Below, piece after piece: positions 1-9,276 of a DNA stretch of 64,000 bases. The notes beneath the pieces were generated by a model. It searched no databases, had not been told where the DNA came from, and was given only the letters and a program-made list of their open reading frames with translations. This stretch comes from Flavobacteriaceae bacterium. GTDB taxonomy: Bacteria > Bacteroidota > Bacteroidia > Flavobacteriales > Flavobacteriaceae. Each line of letters opens with the position of its first letter. Position 1 is the first letter of the stretch. The position numbers and the translations under genes were made by a program. Location of the stretch: positions 62,001 through 126,000 of the forward strand of contig JAGYJF010000002.1 of assembly GCA_018402135.1 (NCBI GenBank), given 5' to 3'.

Positions 1-333
1 CCAAATCTTCTTCGGTTAAAGCATTTATCGCTTCAAAAAAGCAATCCCAGCCTTTCTTCCAAATGCTTATGAGCTTGTCTTTAGTGATAAATTCATGTTC
101 AAACTCAGCGTCTCGCTCGCGCCAAGTTTTTTCACCATCTTCGGTAAACATGTTGGTCCAACGACTTAACATATTGCCTGAAATGTGCTTAGCAATGGTA
201 GCAATACTGTTGGTTTCTTTTGAATATTGCCTGTTTAGCTCTTCATCGGTGAGTCTGTCAAAAGTTTTGTCCGCTAAACTTTTAAAGTGGTTAAGTTGTT
301 TTATAACACTATTAAGATACATGTTTTCCATTA
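1..333 (-). CDS. DUF1572/DinB-like family protein (partial, runs off window start)
   Basis: Reverse-strand translation from ATG at 333: MENMYLNSVIKQLNHFKSLADKTFDRLTDEELNRQYSKETNSIATIAKHISGNMLSRWTNMFTEDGEKTW..., open to the window edge. Confidence 0.75.
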
Positions 334-358
334 TGGTAGGGGAGTAGGGGATTTCATC

Positions 359-838
359 TTACTCGCTTTTCACAAACTCTAAGGCTGCGCCATTAATACA
401 ATGCCTTTTGCCCGTTGTGTTTTTTGGACCATCGTTAAATACATGTCCCAAATGTCCACCACAAGTGGCACAATGTTCCTCGGTACGGGCATAACCTAAA
501 TCGTAATCGGTTGAAAAAGCCACATTGCCTTTGATTTCTCTATCAAAGCTTGGCCAGCCAGTTCCTGAGTCAAATTTATATTCACTTTTAAATAAAGGTG
601 TTTCACAGGCGGCACAAACATAAATACCAGGTTCTTCGTTCTTGTTTAATGGACTGGTAAATGGTCTTTCAGTTCCTGCTTCTCTTAAAACACGGTATTG
701 TAAATCAGTCAACTGAGCTTTCCATTCGGCTTCTGTTTTGGTGATTTTGTAAGTAGCGGCGGATACTTCTTTTTGTTGAGCGTTTCCGTTACAATTCAAC
801 AAAATACTAGTAAACAGTAATAAGGATAATTTCTTCAT
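359..838 (-). CDS. msrB: Peptide-methionine (R)-S-oxide reductase, exported/lipoprotein form
   Basis: CAACETPLFKSEYKFDSGTGWPSF, EEHCATCGGHLGHVFNDGP and RHCINGAALEF motifs; N-terminal lipobox-like LLNCNG. Confidence 0.95.
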   Translation of the reverse strand: MKKLSLLLFTSILLNCNGNAQQKEVSAATYKITKTEAEWKAQLTDLQYRVLREAGTERPFTSPLNKNEEPGIYVCAACETPLFKSEYKFDSGTGWPSFDREIKGNVAFSTDYDLGYARTEEHCATCGGHLGHVFNDGPKNTTGKRHCINGAALEFVKSE

Positions 839-1077
839 AGTTAATTTTTGGATAAATATAAGTTGGATGGAATTAATAAATTCAGCATTTAACCAAATAT
901 TAATATTGATTTTAGTCGCTATACAATGGATAATTTCCTATTTTTATAATCTTATTGTCAAACTATCTCTTTACTAAATATAAGTCGTTAAATTTTCTGT
1001 AAAAACTAAAAAAAATTACAGTTAAAAAGCTGATGGATGTTTTAAAATGGGATTTAAAATAAACCACAACCAACCTA

Positions 1078-2283
1078 ATGAAGGTATTGTTATACACAAA
1101 AGAATTTCCGCCAAATGTTTACGGTGGTGCCGGTGTTCATATTGAGTATTTATCTAGAGAATTGGCAAAATTAATGCAAGTTGAAGTGCGCTGCTTTGGA
1201 GAACAAGACGCGCATGATGGAACGCTATCTGTTAAGGGAATATCATTAAATGGGGATGACTTTAAATCATCTGAAGCCCAATTGCAAGCAATATTTAAAA
1301 CCTTGCAAACAAATATTTTAATGAATGCAGATACCACCGATGCGCAGTTGGTACATTGCCACACTTGGTATGCACAATTTGCGGGTATTATTGCCAAGTT
1401 GTGCTATGGTATTCCATTGGTAATCACTACGCATTCGTTGGAACCATTACGCCCATGGAAGCGCGAACAGCTAGGTAGAGGTTATGACATGTCGTCATGG
1501 ATTGAAAAAACCGCCATTGAAATGGCCGATGCGGTAATTGCCGTTTCCAAGGAAACTAAGCAGGAAGTGCTTCAATATTTTAATGTAGACGAAAAAAAAG
1601 TAAAGGTTATTTACAATGGTATCGATTTAAAACAATACGTCGCCACATCTGAGACCTCTGTTTTGGATAAATATGGAATTGATAAAATAAAACCCTACGT
1701 TTTATTTGTTGGCCGAATCACACGCCAAAAAGGTATCATTCACTTGGTAAATGCCATAAAGTATTTAGACGAAAACATTCAAATAGTGTTGTGTGCTGGC
1801 GCACCCGATACGCCAGAGATTGCCAAAGAAATGGAAATTAGCGTTAATGCTGCAAGAAAGGAAAGAAGCAATATTTTTTGGATTGATGAAATGTTGGATA
1901 AGCCAAGTGTTATTCAATTGTATTCGCACGCCGATGTATTTTGTTGTCCATCTATTTACGAACCTTTTGGTATTATAAATATTGAAGCCATGGCCTGCAA
2001 TACCGCTGTAGTTGCAAGTGCTGTTGGTGGTATTAAAGAAGTAGTGGTTGATGGCGAAACGGGAATATTAGTACCACTTGAACAGCAAAAAGAAGCGCCT
2101 TTTGAGCCTGTGAATCCAGATCAGTTTTCTAGGGATTTGGCAAGTGCCGTCAATACAATAGTTCAGGATAAACCGCTTAGAGAAACCATGGCAAAAAATG
2201 GTAGAAAACGGGTAGAAGAAACTTTTGACTGGGTGGCCATTGCAGAAGAAACTAAATTACTATACAATCAATTAATTGACTAA
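1078..2283 (+). CDS. glgM: GT4-type glycogen synthase / alpha-maltose-1-phosphate synthase (GlgA/GlgM-like)
   Basis: KEFPPNVYGGAGVHIEYLSREL N-terminus, YEPFGIINIEAMAC GT4 motif; about 400 aa, actinobacterial type rather than GT5 GlgA. Confidence 0.85.
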   Translation: MKVLLYTKEFPPNVYGGAGVHIEYLSRELAKLMQVEVRCFGEQDAHDGTLSVKGISLNGDDFKSSEAQLQAIFKTLQTNILMNADTTDAQLVHCHTWYAQFAGIIAKLCYGIPLVITTHSLEPLRPWKREQLGRGYDMSSWIEKTAIEMADAVIAVSKETKQEVLQYFNVDEKKVKVIYNGIDLKQYVATSETSVLDKYGIDKIKPYVLFVGRITRQKGIIHLVNAIKYLDENIQIVLCAGAPDTPEIAKEMEISVNAARKERSNIFWIDEMLDKPSVIQLYSHADVFCCPSIYEPFGIINIEAMACNTAVVASAVGGIKEVVVDGETGILVPLEQQKEAPFEPVNPDQFSRDLASAVNTIVQDKPLRETMAKNGRKRVEETFDWVAIAEETKLLYNQLID

Positions 2284-2285
2284 TT

Positions 2286-3551
2286 ATGTACAACGACAAG
2301 GTAATAAATATTATTTTAGGTGGCGGACAAGGTTCGCGATTATTTCCCTTAACCGAAAAACGTTCCAAGCCAGCTGTTGCCATCGCAGGTAAATATAGGC
2401 TTGTAGATATTCCCATTTCAAATTGCATTAATTGCGGACTTAAACGAATGTATGTTTTAACACAGTTTAATTCAGCTTCGTTAAACAAACATATTAAAAA
2501 CACCTACCATTTTAGTTTCTTTAGCGAGGCGTTTGTGGATGTGTTAGCTGCAGAACAAACAATCACAAGTGATAAGTGGTTTCAAGGTACCGCCGATGCA
2601 GTACGTCAAAGTATGCACCACTTTTTAAACCACGATTTTGAATATGCCTTAATACTTTCGGGAGATCAACTTTATCAAATGGATTTTAACGAAATGATTC
2701 AACAACATATCAATTCCAAAGCACATATTTCTATCGCTACACAACCGGTTCATGCCAAAGAAGCCACAGCATTTGGAATTTTAAAATCGGATGCCAATCA
2801 GTTAATTACCTCTTTTATTGAAAAACCATCTTCAGAAGAATTGCCGGGTTGGGAATCGGAAGTGGCCGAAGAAATGAAAAATGAAGGCAGAGAATATTTG
2901 GCATCCATGGGTATTTACATCTTTAACAGAGATGTTTTGATTAATTTGATGAGCAATCCAAATACGGTTGATTTTGGAAAGGAAATTATACCGCGGTCTA
3001 TTCATACCCACAAAGTAGTGAGTTATCAATATCCAGGTTATTGGACAGATATAGGTAGCATTGAATCCTTTTTTGAAGCCAATCTGGGACTTACAGATGA
3101 CATTCCAAAATTCAACCTTTACGATAAAGAGAAACGCATTTACACCCGCGCCAGAATGCTGCCTACTTCTAAAATCAGTAATACCAGTCTAAAAAATGCG
3201 GTTATTGCTGAAGGTTGTATCATACATGCCTCTAAAATTGAGCGGTCGGTTATTGGTATTCGGTCTAGAATAGGAAAAGATTCCATTGTCTTAAACACCT
3301 ATATTATGGGTAATGACGAGTATGAAACCCTTGAGGAAATTGCTTCAAACAATATTGAAATTTTATTAGGCGTTGGCGAGCGCTGTGTAATCAATAATGC
3401 CATTATTGATAAAAATTGCCGCATTGGTGACGATGTTCAAATAGTTGGCGGATCGCATCTTGAGGATACAGAAACCGATAAGTATATTATAAAGGATGGT
3501 ATTGTGGTTGTTAAAAAGGACGCCATTATTCCTAAAGGATACGTAATTTGA
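2286..3551 (+). CDS. glgC: Glucose-1-phosphate adenylyltransferase
   Basis: ILGGGQGSRLFPLTEKRSKPAVAIAGKYRLVDIPISNCINCG; left-handed beta-helix C-terminus. Confidence 0.97.
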   Translation: MYNDKVINIILGGGQGSRLFPLTEKRSKPAVAIAGKYRLVDIPISNCINCGLKRMYVLTQFNSASLNKHIKNTYHFSFFSEAFVDVLAAEQTITSDKWFQGTADAVRQSMHHFLNHDFEYALILSGDQLYQMDFNEMIQQHINSKAHISIATQPVHAKEATAFGILKSDANQLITSFIEKPSSEELPGWESEVAEEMKNEGREYLASMGIYIFNRDVLINLMSNPNTVDFGKEIIPRSIHTHKVVSYQYPGYWTDIGSIESFFEANLGLTDDIPKFNLYDKEKRIYTRARMLPTSKISNTSLKNAVIAEGCIIHASKIERSVIGIRSRIGKDSIVLNTYIMGNDEYETLEEIASNNIEILLGVGERCVINNAIIDKNCRIGDDVQIVGGSHLEDTETDKYIIKDGIVVVKKDAIIPKGYVI

Positions 3552-3636
3552 TAGGTGGCTTTCGTATTTCAATTTTTATAAAATAGGTTATACTGTAATT
3601 TCATTATTTTTACTCAAAATTTTTATATTTTTTTTC

Positions 3637-5574
3637 ATGCAAAATCAAAAACGCGTTGTTATAGATTATGTTTCACCACAATTGAATAATGGTGAGTTTT
3701 TTATTAAAAGAGTTGTAAATGAAGTCGTGCATGTACAGGCCCATGTTTTGGTAGATGGGCATGATGTAATTGCCGCATCGGTATTGTACAAGCATGAAAA
3801 AGAAAAAGCCTGGCAGGAAGTTCGCTTACACCATACTGTTAATGACGAATGGCAAGGTAGTTTTTCAGTTGAAAAGCAAGGTTTCTACATTTATAAAGTA
3901 GAAGGTTGGGTTGATTATGCACTCAACTGGCAACATGGTATAGAACGCAAAATTGATGACAAGCAACATGTAAAGTCAGAGCTTTTGGAAGGAATAGAAT
4001 TACTAAAACCTCTATTACATAATTCCACCAAAGATGAATCAAGTTACCTTCAACATTGCATAGATATATTTTCAAACGAAGCACAATATTCACAAGCAAT
4101 AGTTGAAGCAAAAAGTGAACGATTACATCATATCTTACTAAAATACCCGGAAAAACATTTGGTAAACACCTCAAAAGATTATCGGGTTTATGTCGATAGA
4201 CTAAAGGCAATATTTAGCACTTGGTATGAGTTTTTTCCGCGTTCAGCTTCGGAACATAAAGACGCGCATGGTACATTTAAAGACTGTGAACGCTTACTGC
4301 CTCGAGTAGCAGATATGGGATTTGATGTGTTGTATTTTCCACCTGTGCATCCTATTGGAGAAGTGAATAGAAAAGGTAAAAATAATACTACTGAAGCCAA
4401 GGACGGCGATGTTGGTTCGGCATGGGGAATTGGTTCTCAATATGGTGGACATAAAGATTTACATCCGCAATTGGGCTCGATAGACGATTTTAAAAATCTT
4501 ATTGCAAAAGCGAAAGACTTAGGCATTGAAATTGCCATGGATTACGCGCTACAGGCAGCACCTGATCATCCTTGGGTTAAAAGTCATCCACAATGGTTTA
4601 AATGGCGCCCTGACGGTACCGTTCAATACGCTGAAAATCCACCCAAAAAATACCAAGACATTCTTCCTATTTATTGGGAAACTGAAGATTACAAGAATCT
4701 TTGGAAAGAATGTTTAGATACTTTATTCTATTGGATAGACTGTGGTATCAATGTATTTAGGGTTGATAATCCACATACCAAACCGTATTATTTTTGGAAT
4801 TGGATTATCGATGAAGTAAAGAAAAAACATCCAGATGTGCTGTTTTTAGCCGAAGCATTTACCAGACCAAAAGTAATGCACCAATTAGCCAAACAAGGGT
4901 ATACCCAATCTTATACTTATTTTACTTGGCGTGACAGTAAGCACGACTTAATCCAATATATTGAAGAACTCACCAAAACCGATCAGCGCGAATATATGCG
5001 TCCCAATTTTTGGCCTAATACACCAGATATCAACCCGTATCATTTGCAAGGTGCTAACGAATCTAAGTACATTCAACGTTATGTTCTGGCAGCAACTTTA
5101 AGTTCTAATATTGGTATTTACGGTCCCGTTTATGAGCAAATGATTAGCGACGCTATTCCTGGTAGAGAAGAATACCTTAACTCTGAAAAGTTTCAAATTT
5201 ATAATTACGATTGGTTTAAAGAAAATAAACTAACAACCATCATAACAAAAGTAAATAAAATACGACATCAACATCCTGCACTACAGCAAACCAATAACAT
5301 TAAATTTTGCCATATTGAAAACAACAATTTAATGGCATTTTATAAATGGGATGATGCTAAAACAAACGAATTGTTGATAATTATTAGTTTAGATCCTTAT
5401 TACGCACAACAAGGTACAGTACAGTTACCACTCGCAGATATGGGTATCACCACAGGCCATCATTTAGTGGTTAAAGACTTAATTACTTCTAGTAGTTATA
5501 CTTGGCATAACGAGTGGAATTTTGTAGAGTTGCACCCAACATTACCGTTTCATATCTTTAGTATTCACAAATAA
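3637..5574 (+). CDS. glgE: Alpha-1,4-glucan:maltose-1-phosphate maltosyltransferase (GH13_3)
   Basis: YGGHKDLHPQLGSIDDF, NVFRVDNPHTKP, FLAEAFTRPKVM, GIYGPVYE motifs. Confidence 0.95.
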   Translation: MQNQKRVVIDYVSPQLNNGEFFIKRVVNEVVHVQAHVLVDGHDVIAASVLYKHEKEKAWQEVRLHHTVNDEWQGSFSVEKQGFYIYKVEGWVDYALNWQHGIERKIDDKQHVKSELLEGIELLKPLLHNSTKDESSYLQHCIDIFSNEAQYSQAIVEAKSERLHHILLKYPEKHLVNTSKDYRVYVDRLKAIFSTWYEFFPRSASEHKDAHGTFKDCERLLPRVADMGFDVLYFPPVHPIGEVNRKGKNNTTEAKDGDVGSAWGIGSQYGGHKDLHPQLGSIDDFKNLIAKAKDLGIEIAMDYALQAAPDHPWVKSHPQWFKWRPDGTVQYAENPPKKYQDILPIYWETEDYKNLWKECLDTLFYWIDCGINVFRVDNPHTKPYYFWNWIIDEVKKKHPDVLFLAEAFTRPKVMHQLAKQGYTQSYTYFTWRDSKHDLIQYIEELTKTDQREYMRPNFWPNTPDINPYHLQGANESKYIQRYVLAATLSSNIGIYGPVYEQMISDAIPGREEYLNSEKFQIYNYDWFKENKLTTIITKVNKIRHQHPALQQTNNIKFCHIENNNLMAFYKWDDAKTNELLIIISLDPYYAQQGTVQLPLADMGITTGHHLVVKDLITSSSYTWHNEWNFVELHPTLPFHIFSIHK

Positions 5575-5576
5575 GT

Positions 5577-7207
5577 ATGGCAAAATCAAAACCAAATACC
5601 ACCAGCCTTCAACCACCTTATAATTTTGATGTGGAATGGAATGAGTTAATGGAAAACGAAGATTTTGTAAAGGTTTTCCTTTCAGATGTTTTAGAAGATT
5701 ACATTGTTAAGCAACGCTGGTACGGTGGTAAAGCGAGCAAATTAAAGTACATTGAATTGTCAGAATTTTTTAAAATTCAGCAGTTTGATGAAGTTTATTA
5801 CGGTCTTATTTTAGAAGTCAATTTTAAGGAAGCCTTTTTCAGCATTATTTTTTGCCAATCGCCTTTGTTTCTGATCCTGATTTTGCAACGGACAATCGAA
5901 TTTTGCCAATAAGCATTAAAGGTCAAGAAGGTTTTATCATAGATGCGATAAATCTTGAAGCTTTTAGAAAATTGGTTTTTGAGCGGATTCTTTCAGCCTT
6001 ACCGAACGACAGAACCCACGTTCAGTATCACAAAAGTTTGCTATTTGACAATTGCCAATACGAAACTTCTCGGTTTATGGGATTGGAACAAAGCAATACA
6101 TCTATTGTTTACAACGAAAAGTATGTCATGAAGTTTTTTAGACGCATATATGCCGATAAAAATCCAGATTACGAAATGAGTCGTTTCCTTTCAGAAAAAA
6201 AAGATTTTAAAAATACGCCAGCCTATCTTGGGAGTATCAACATAATTGATTCTGACAATATCAACGTAACCATCGGATTAATGCAAGAAATGGTGCCTAA
6301 TCAGGGCGACGCTTGGGAATATATGTTGAAAGAGCTTCATAAAGTATTTTCGAATATAGAATATAAAAATGTGCGCTTGGAAAGTCTTCCAACAGTGGAA
6401 GATTTTCAACGATTAGATATTAGAGATGTCCCACCTCAAATTATTGATTGGGCTGGATTGAATATTTTTACCAAAATACAAACCTTGGCAAAACGGACTG
6501 CCGAAATGCACATTGCCTTGGGTTCGGAGTTTGAAGACACCAGTTTCACGCCAACGAGATTTAATGGCGATTACACGGTTTGGTTGAAAAACAGGATGCT
6601 TTATCAATTTCAAAACAGACTCAACACCATTGAAAATAATTTTCATAAATTGGATGGTTTGGCGCTTGAATTGGCACAGGAATTTTTAGATCAAAAGAAC
6701 ATTATCAGAAAACGTTTTGTGAATTTTGATTGGACCAAGCTTAAAGGTGAACGATTGCGAGTTCATGGTGATTACCACTTGGGACAAGTCTTGGTCAAGG
6801 ATGATGATTTTTATATTCTCGATTTTGAAGGTGAACCCGAAAGCACGATCCGCGACCGTAAAGTAAAACAACCACCACTTAAAGATGTTGCTGGAATGTT
6901 TAGATCATTTCACTACGCTATTTACGCTACAATTTTTAATAATGCTTTACAATACAAACAAGAACAAGATATGCTGTTTCAATACGGTGAAATTCTATAT
7001 CAGTATTTAGTAGGTGTTTTTCTCGGGACCTACATTATTGAGGTTCAAAATGGGAACATCAATATAGGCTACCACCAAGAGCGTATGTTTCTACTTAAAT
7101 ATTCCCTTTTAGAAAAGGCTGTTTACGAGTTAGGCTATGAACTTAATTCGCGTCCGCGCTGGGCAGTAATCCCATTGAAGGGAATTTCAAATATTATAAA
7201 CCACTAA
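5577..7207 (+). pseudogene. mak: Maltokinase (Mak/Pep2-like), frame interrupted by a 1-nt deletion near 5835-5840
   Basis: ORFs 5577-5912 and 5852-7207 join as ...EVNFKEAFFQHYFLPIAFVSDPDF... if one T is added to the T5 run; VHGDYHLGQVLV and YILDFEGEP kinase motifs downstream. Confidence 0.85.
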
Positions 7208-7210
7208 TTT

Positions 7211-9121
7211 ATGGCAGAAGTTATAGTACATAGTTTGTTTTCAGAATTCGATATCAATTTATTTAAATCAGGTAAACATTACAGATTATATGAAAAATTT
7301 GGTTCGCATATAACAAACTTGGACGGAATAGAAGGCACTTATTTCGCTGTTTGGGCGCCCAGTGCAAAAGTGGTTTCGGTAGTTGGGGATTTTAATTACT
7401 GGTTAGAAGGCGAACACCGACTTAACGTGAGATGGGATGGCAGCGGGATTTGGGAAGGATTTATACCCAAAGTTGGAAAAGGAAATACGTATAAGTATAA
7501 AATTCAAAGTCATCACAACGATATCAAAACAGAAAAGGCCGATCCTTATGCACGGCGCTGTGAGCATCCACCCAATACAGCTTCGGTAGTTTGGGACGAC
7601 GACTATCAATGGACTGATGACAAATGGATGCAAAAACGAGAAAAGCATAACGCGTTAAATGCACCATACTCGGTATATGAAGTGCATTTAGGTTCTTGGA
7701 AAAGGCAAATTGAAGAAAATAGATTTTTGTCATACACCGAGTTAGCTGATGAATTAGTGGCCTACGTTAAAGACATGAACTTCACACATGTAGAACTCAT
7801 GCCAATAATGGAGTTTCCATACGATCCGTCTTGGGGATATCAGTTAACAGGTTATTTTGCACCAACTTCAAGGTTCGGATATCCTGAGGAGTTTAAACTA
7901 CTGGTTGATAAACTGCATCAAAACGATATCGGTATTATTTTAGATTGGGTACCCTCGCATTTTCCTGAAGATGCGCATGGCTTGGGTTTTTTTGACGGTT
8001 CATGCTTATACGAGCATCCAGACAAACGCAAAGGTTACCATCCAGACTGGAAAAGTCTCATTTTTAACTATGGACGAAATGAGGTAAAATCATTTTTAAT
8101 CAGCAATGCTATTTTTTGGTTGGACCAATACCATGCCGACGGTTTACGGGTTGATGCTGTTGCGTCGATGCTGTTTTTAGATTATTCAAGAGATGAAGGA
8201 GAATGGGAGCCCAACCAGTTTGGAGGTAGAGAAAATCTAGATGCCATCGCTTTTATGAAAGAAATGAACGAAGCGGTTTACAGTAGTTTCCCCGATGTTC
8301 AAACCATTGCAGAAGAATCAACTTCATTTCCAATGGTTTCCAAGCCAACTTTTATAGGTGGATTGGGCTTTGGCATGAAATGGATGATGGGCTGGATGCA
8401 CGATACTTTACAGTATTTTGCAAAAGAACCAATTTACCGAAAGCATCACCAAAACGATTTGACATTTTCAATGACCTATGCTTTTACCGAGAATTTTATG
8501 CTGCCCTTGAGTCATGATGAGGTGGTTTATGGTAAACATTCCATTTTAGGAAGAATGCCAGGCGATGAATGGCAACGTTTTGCAAATTTACGTTTGCTTT
8601 ACAGCTATATGTTTACGCATCCGGGTGCCAAATTACTGTTTCAAGGTGCTGAATTTGGCCAGAGTTCTGAATGGAATTTTCAGGAAAGTCTCGATTGGCA
8701 TTTGTTAGAATATAAACCACATTTAGGTGTACAGTCACTCATTAAGGATTTAAACAGACTTTATAAAAAAGAACCAGCACTATACGACAAACAATTTAGT
8801 GCTGAAGGTTTTGAATGGATAGATTATAACGATTCTGAAAATTCTGTTTTAACTTATATAAGAAAGGCAGATAATCCAGAAAATAATTTGATTATTGCTT
8901 GTAATATGACACCAGTTCCACGCGAAAATTATAGAATAGGCTTGCCTTCAAAGGGTGTTTTAAAAGAAATTTTTAACAGCGATTTAAAAAAATATTACGG
9001 AAGTGGAACGTTTAAAAACAGTGAGATCAAAGCAGAAAAATTGGCACATCAGTACCGAGAATTTTCAACTTCGATAAACATTCCGCCACTTGGATTGTTG
9101 GTTTTTAAATATGAATTTTAA
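7211..9121 (+). CDS. glgB: 1,4-alpha-glucan branching enzyme
   Basis: VEVHLGSWKR-like YEVHLGSWKR, DGLRVDAVASMLFLDYSR, IAEESTSFP, LPLSHDEVVYGK. Confidence 0.97.
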   Translation: MAEVIVHSLFSEFDINLFKSGKHYRLYEKFGSHITNLDGIEGTYFAVWAPSAKVVSVVGDFNYWLEGEHRLNVRWDGSGIWEGFIPKVGKGNTYKYKIQSHHNDIKTEKADPYARRCEHPPNTASVVWDDDYQWTDDKWMQKREKHNALNAPYSVYEVHLGSWKRQIEENRFLSYTELADELVAYVKDMNFTHVELMPIMEFPYDPSWGYQLTGYFAPTSRFGYPEEFKLLVDKLHQNDIGIILDWVPSHFPEDAHGLGFFDGSCLYEHPDKRKGYHPDWKSLIFNYGRNEVKSFLISNAIFWLDQYHADGLRVDAVASMLFLDYSRDEGEWEPNQFGGRENLDAIAFMKEMNEAVYSSFPDVQTIAEESTSFPMVSKPTFIGGLGFGMKWMMGWMHDTLQYFAKEPIYRKHHQNDLTFSMTYAFTENFMLPLSHDEVVYGKHSILGRMPGDEWQRFANLRLLYSYMFTHPGAKLLFQGAEFGQSSEWNFQESLDWHLLEYKPHLGVQSLIKDLNRLYKKEPALYDKQFSAEGFEWIDYNDSENSVLTYIRKADNPENNLIIACNMTPVPRENYRIGLPSKGVLKEIFNSDLKKYYGSGTFKNSEIKAEKLAHQYREFSTSINIPPLGLLVFKYEF

Positions 9122-9276
9122 TCTTTGGGTAGTGTTGATTTAATATACAAAATTCATAATATTTACATGTTCAGCCAATTTAATATTACTAAAACGTTAT
9201 AGTTAATAACAAGTGGAAACTAAAATTTCAAAAGTTAAAACAATTCCTTTTTTTTACTCCTTTTAAAAGAAACTGC

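Noticed and set aside
63-347. 94-aa ORF on + strand
   Set aside because: Antisense to a convincing DinB/DUF1572-like reading frame on the minus strand that runs off the window.
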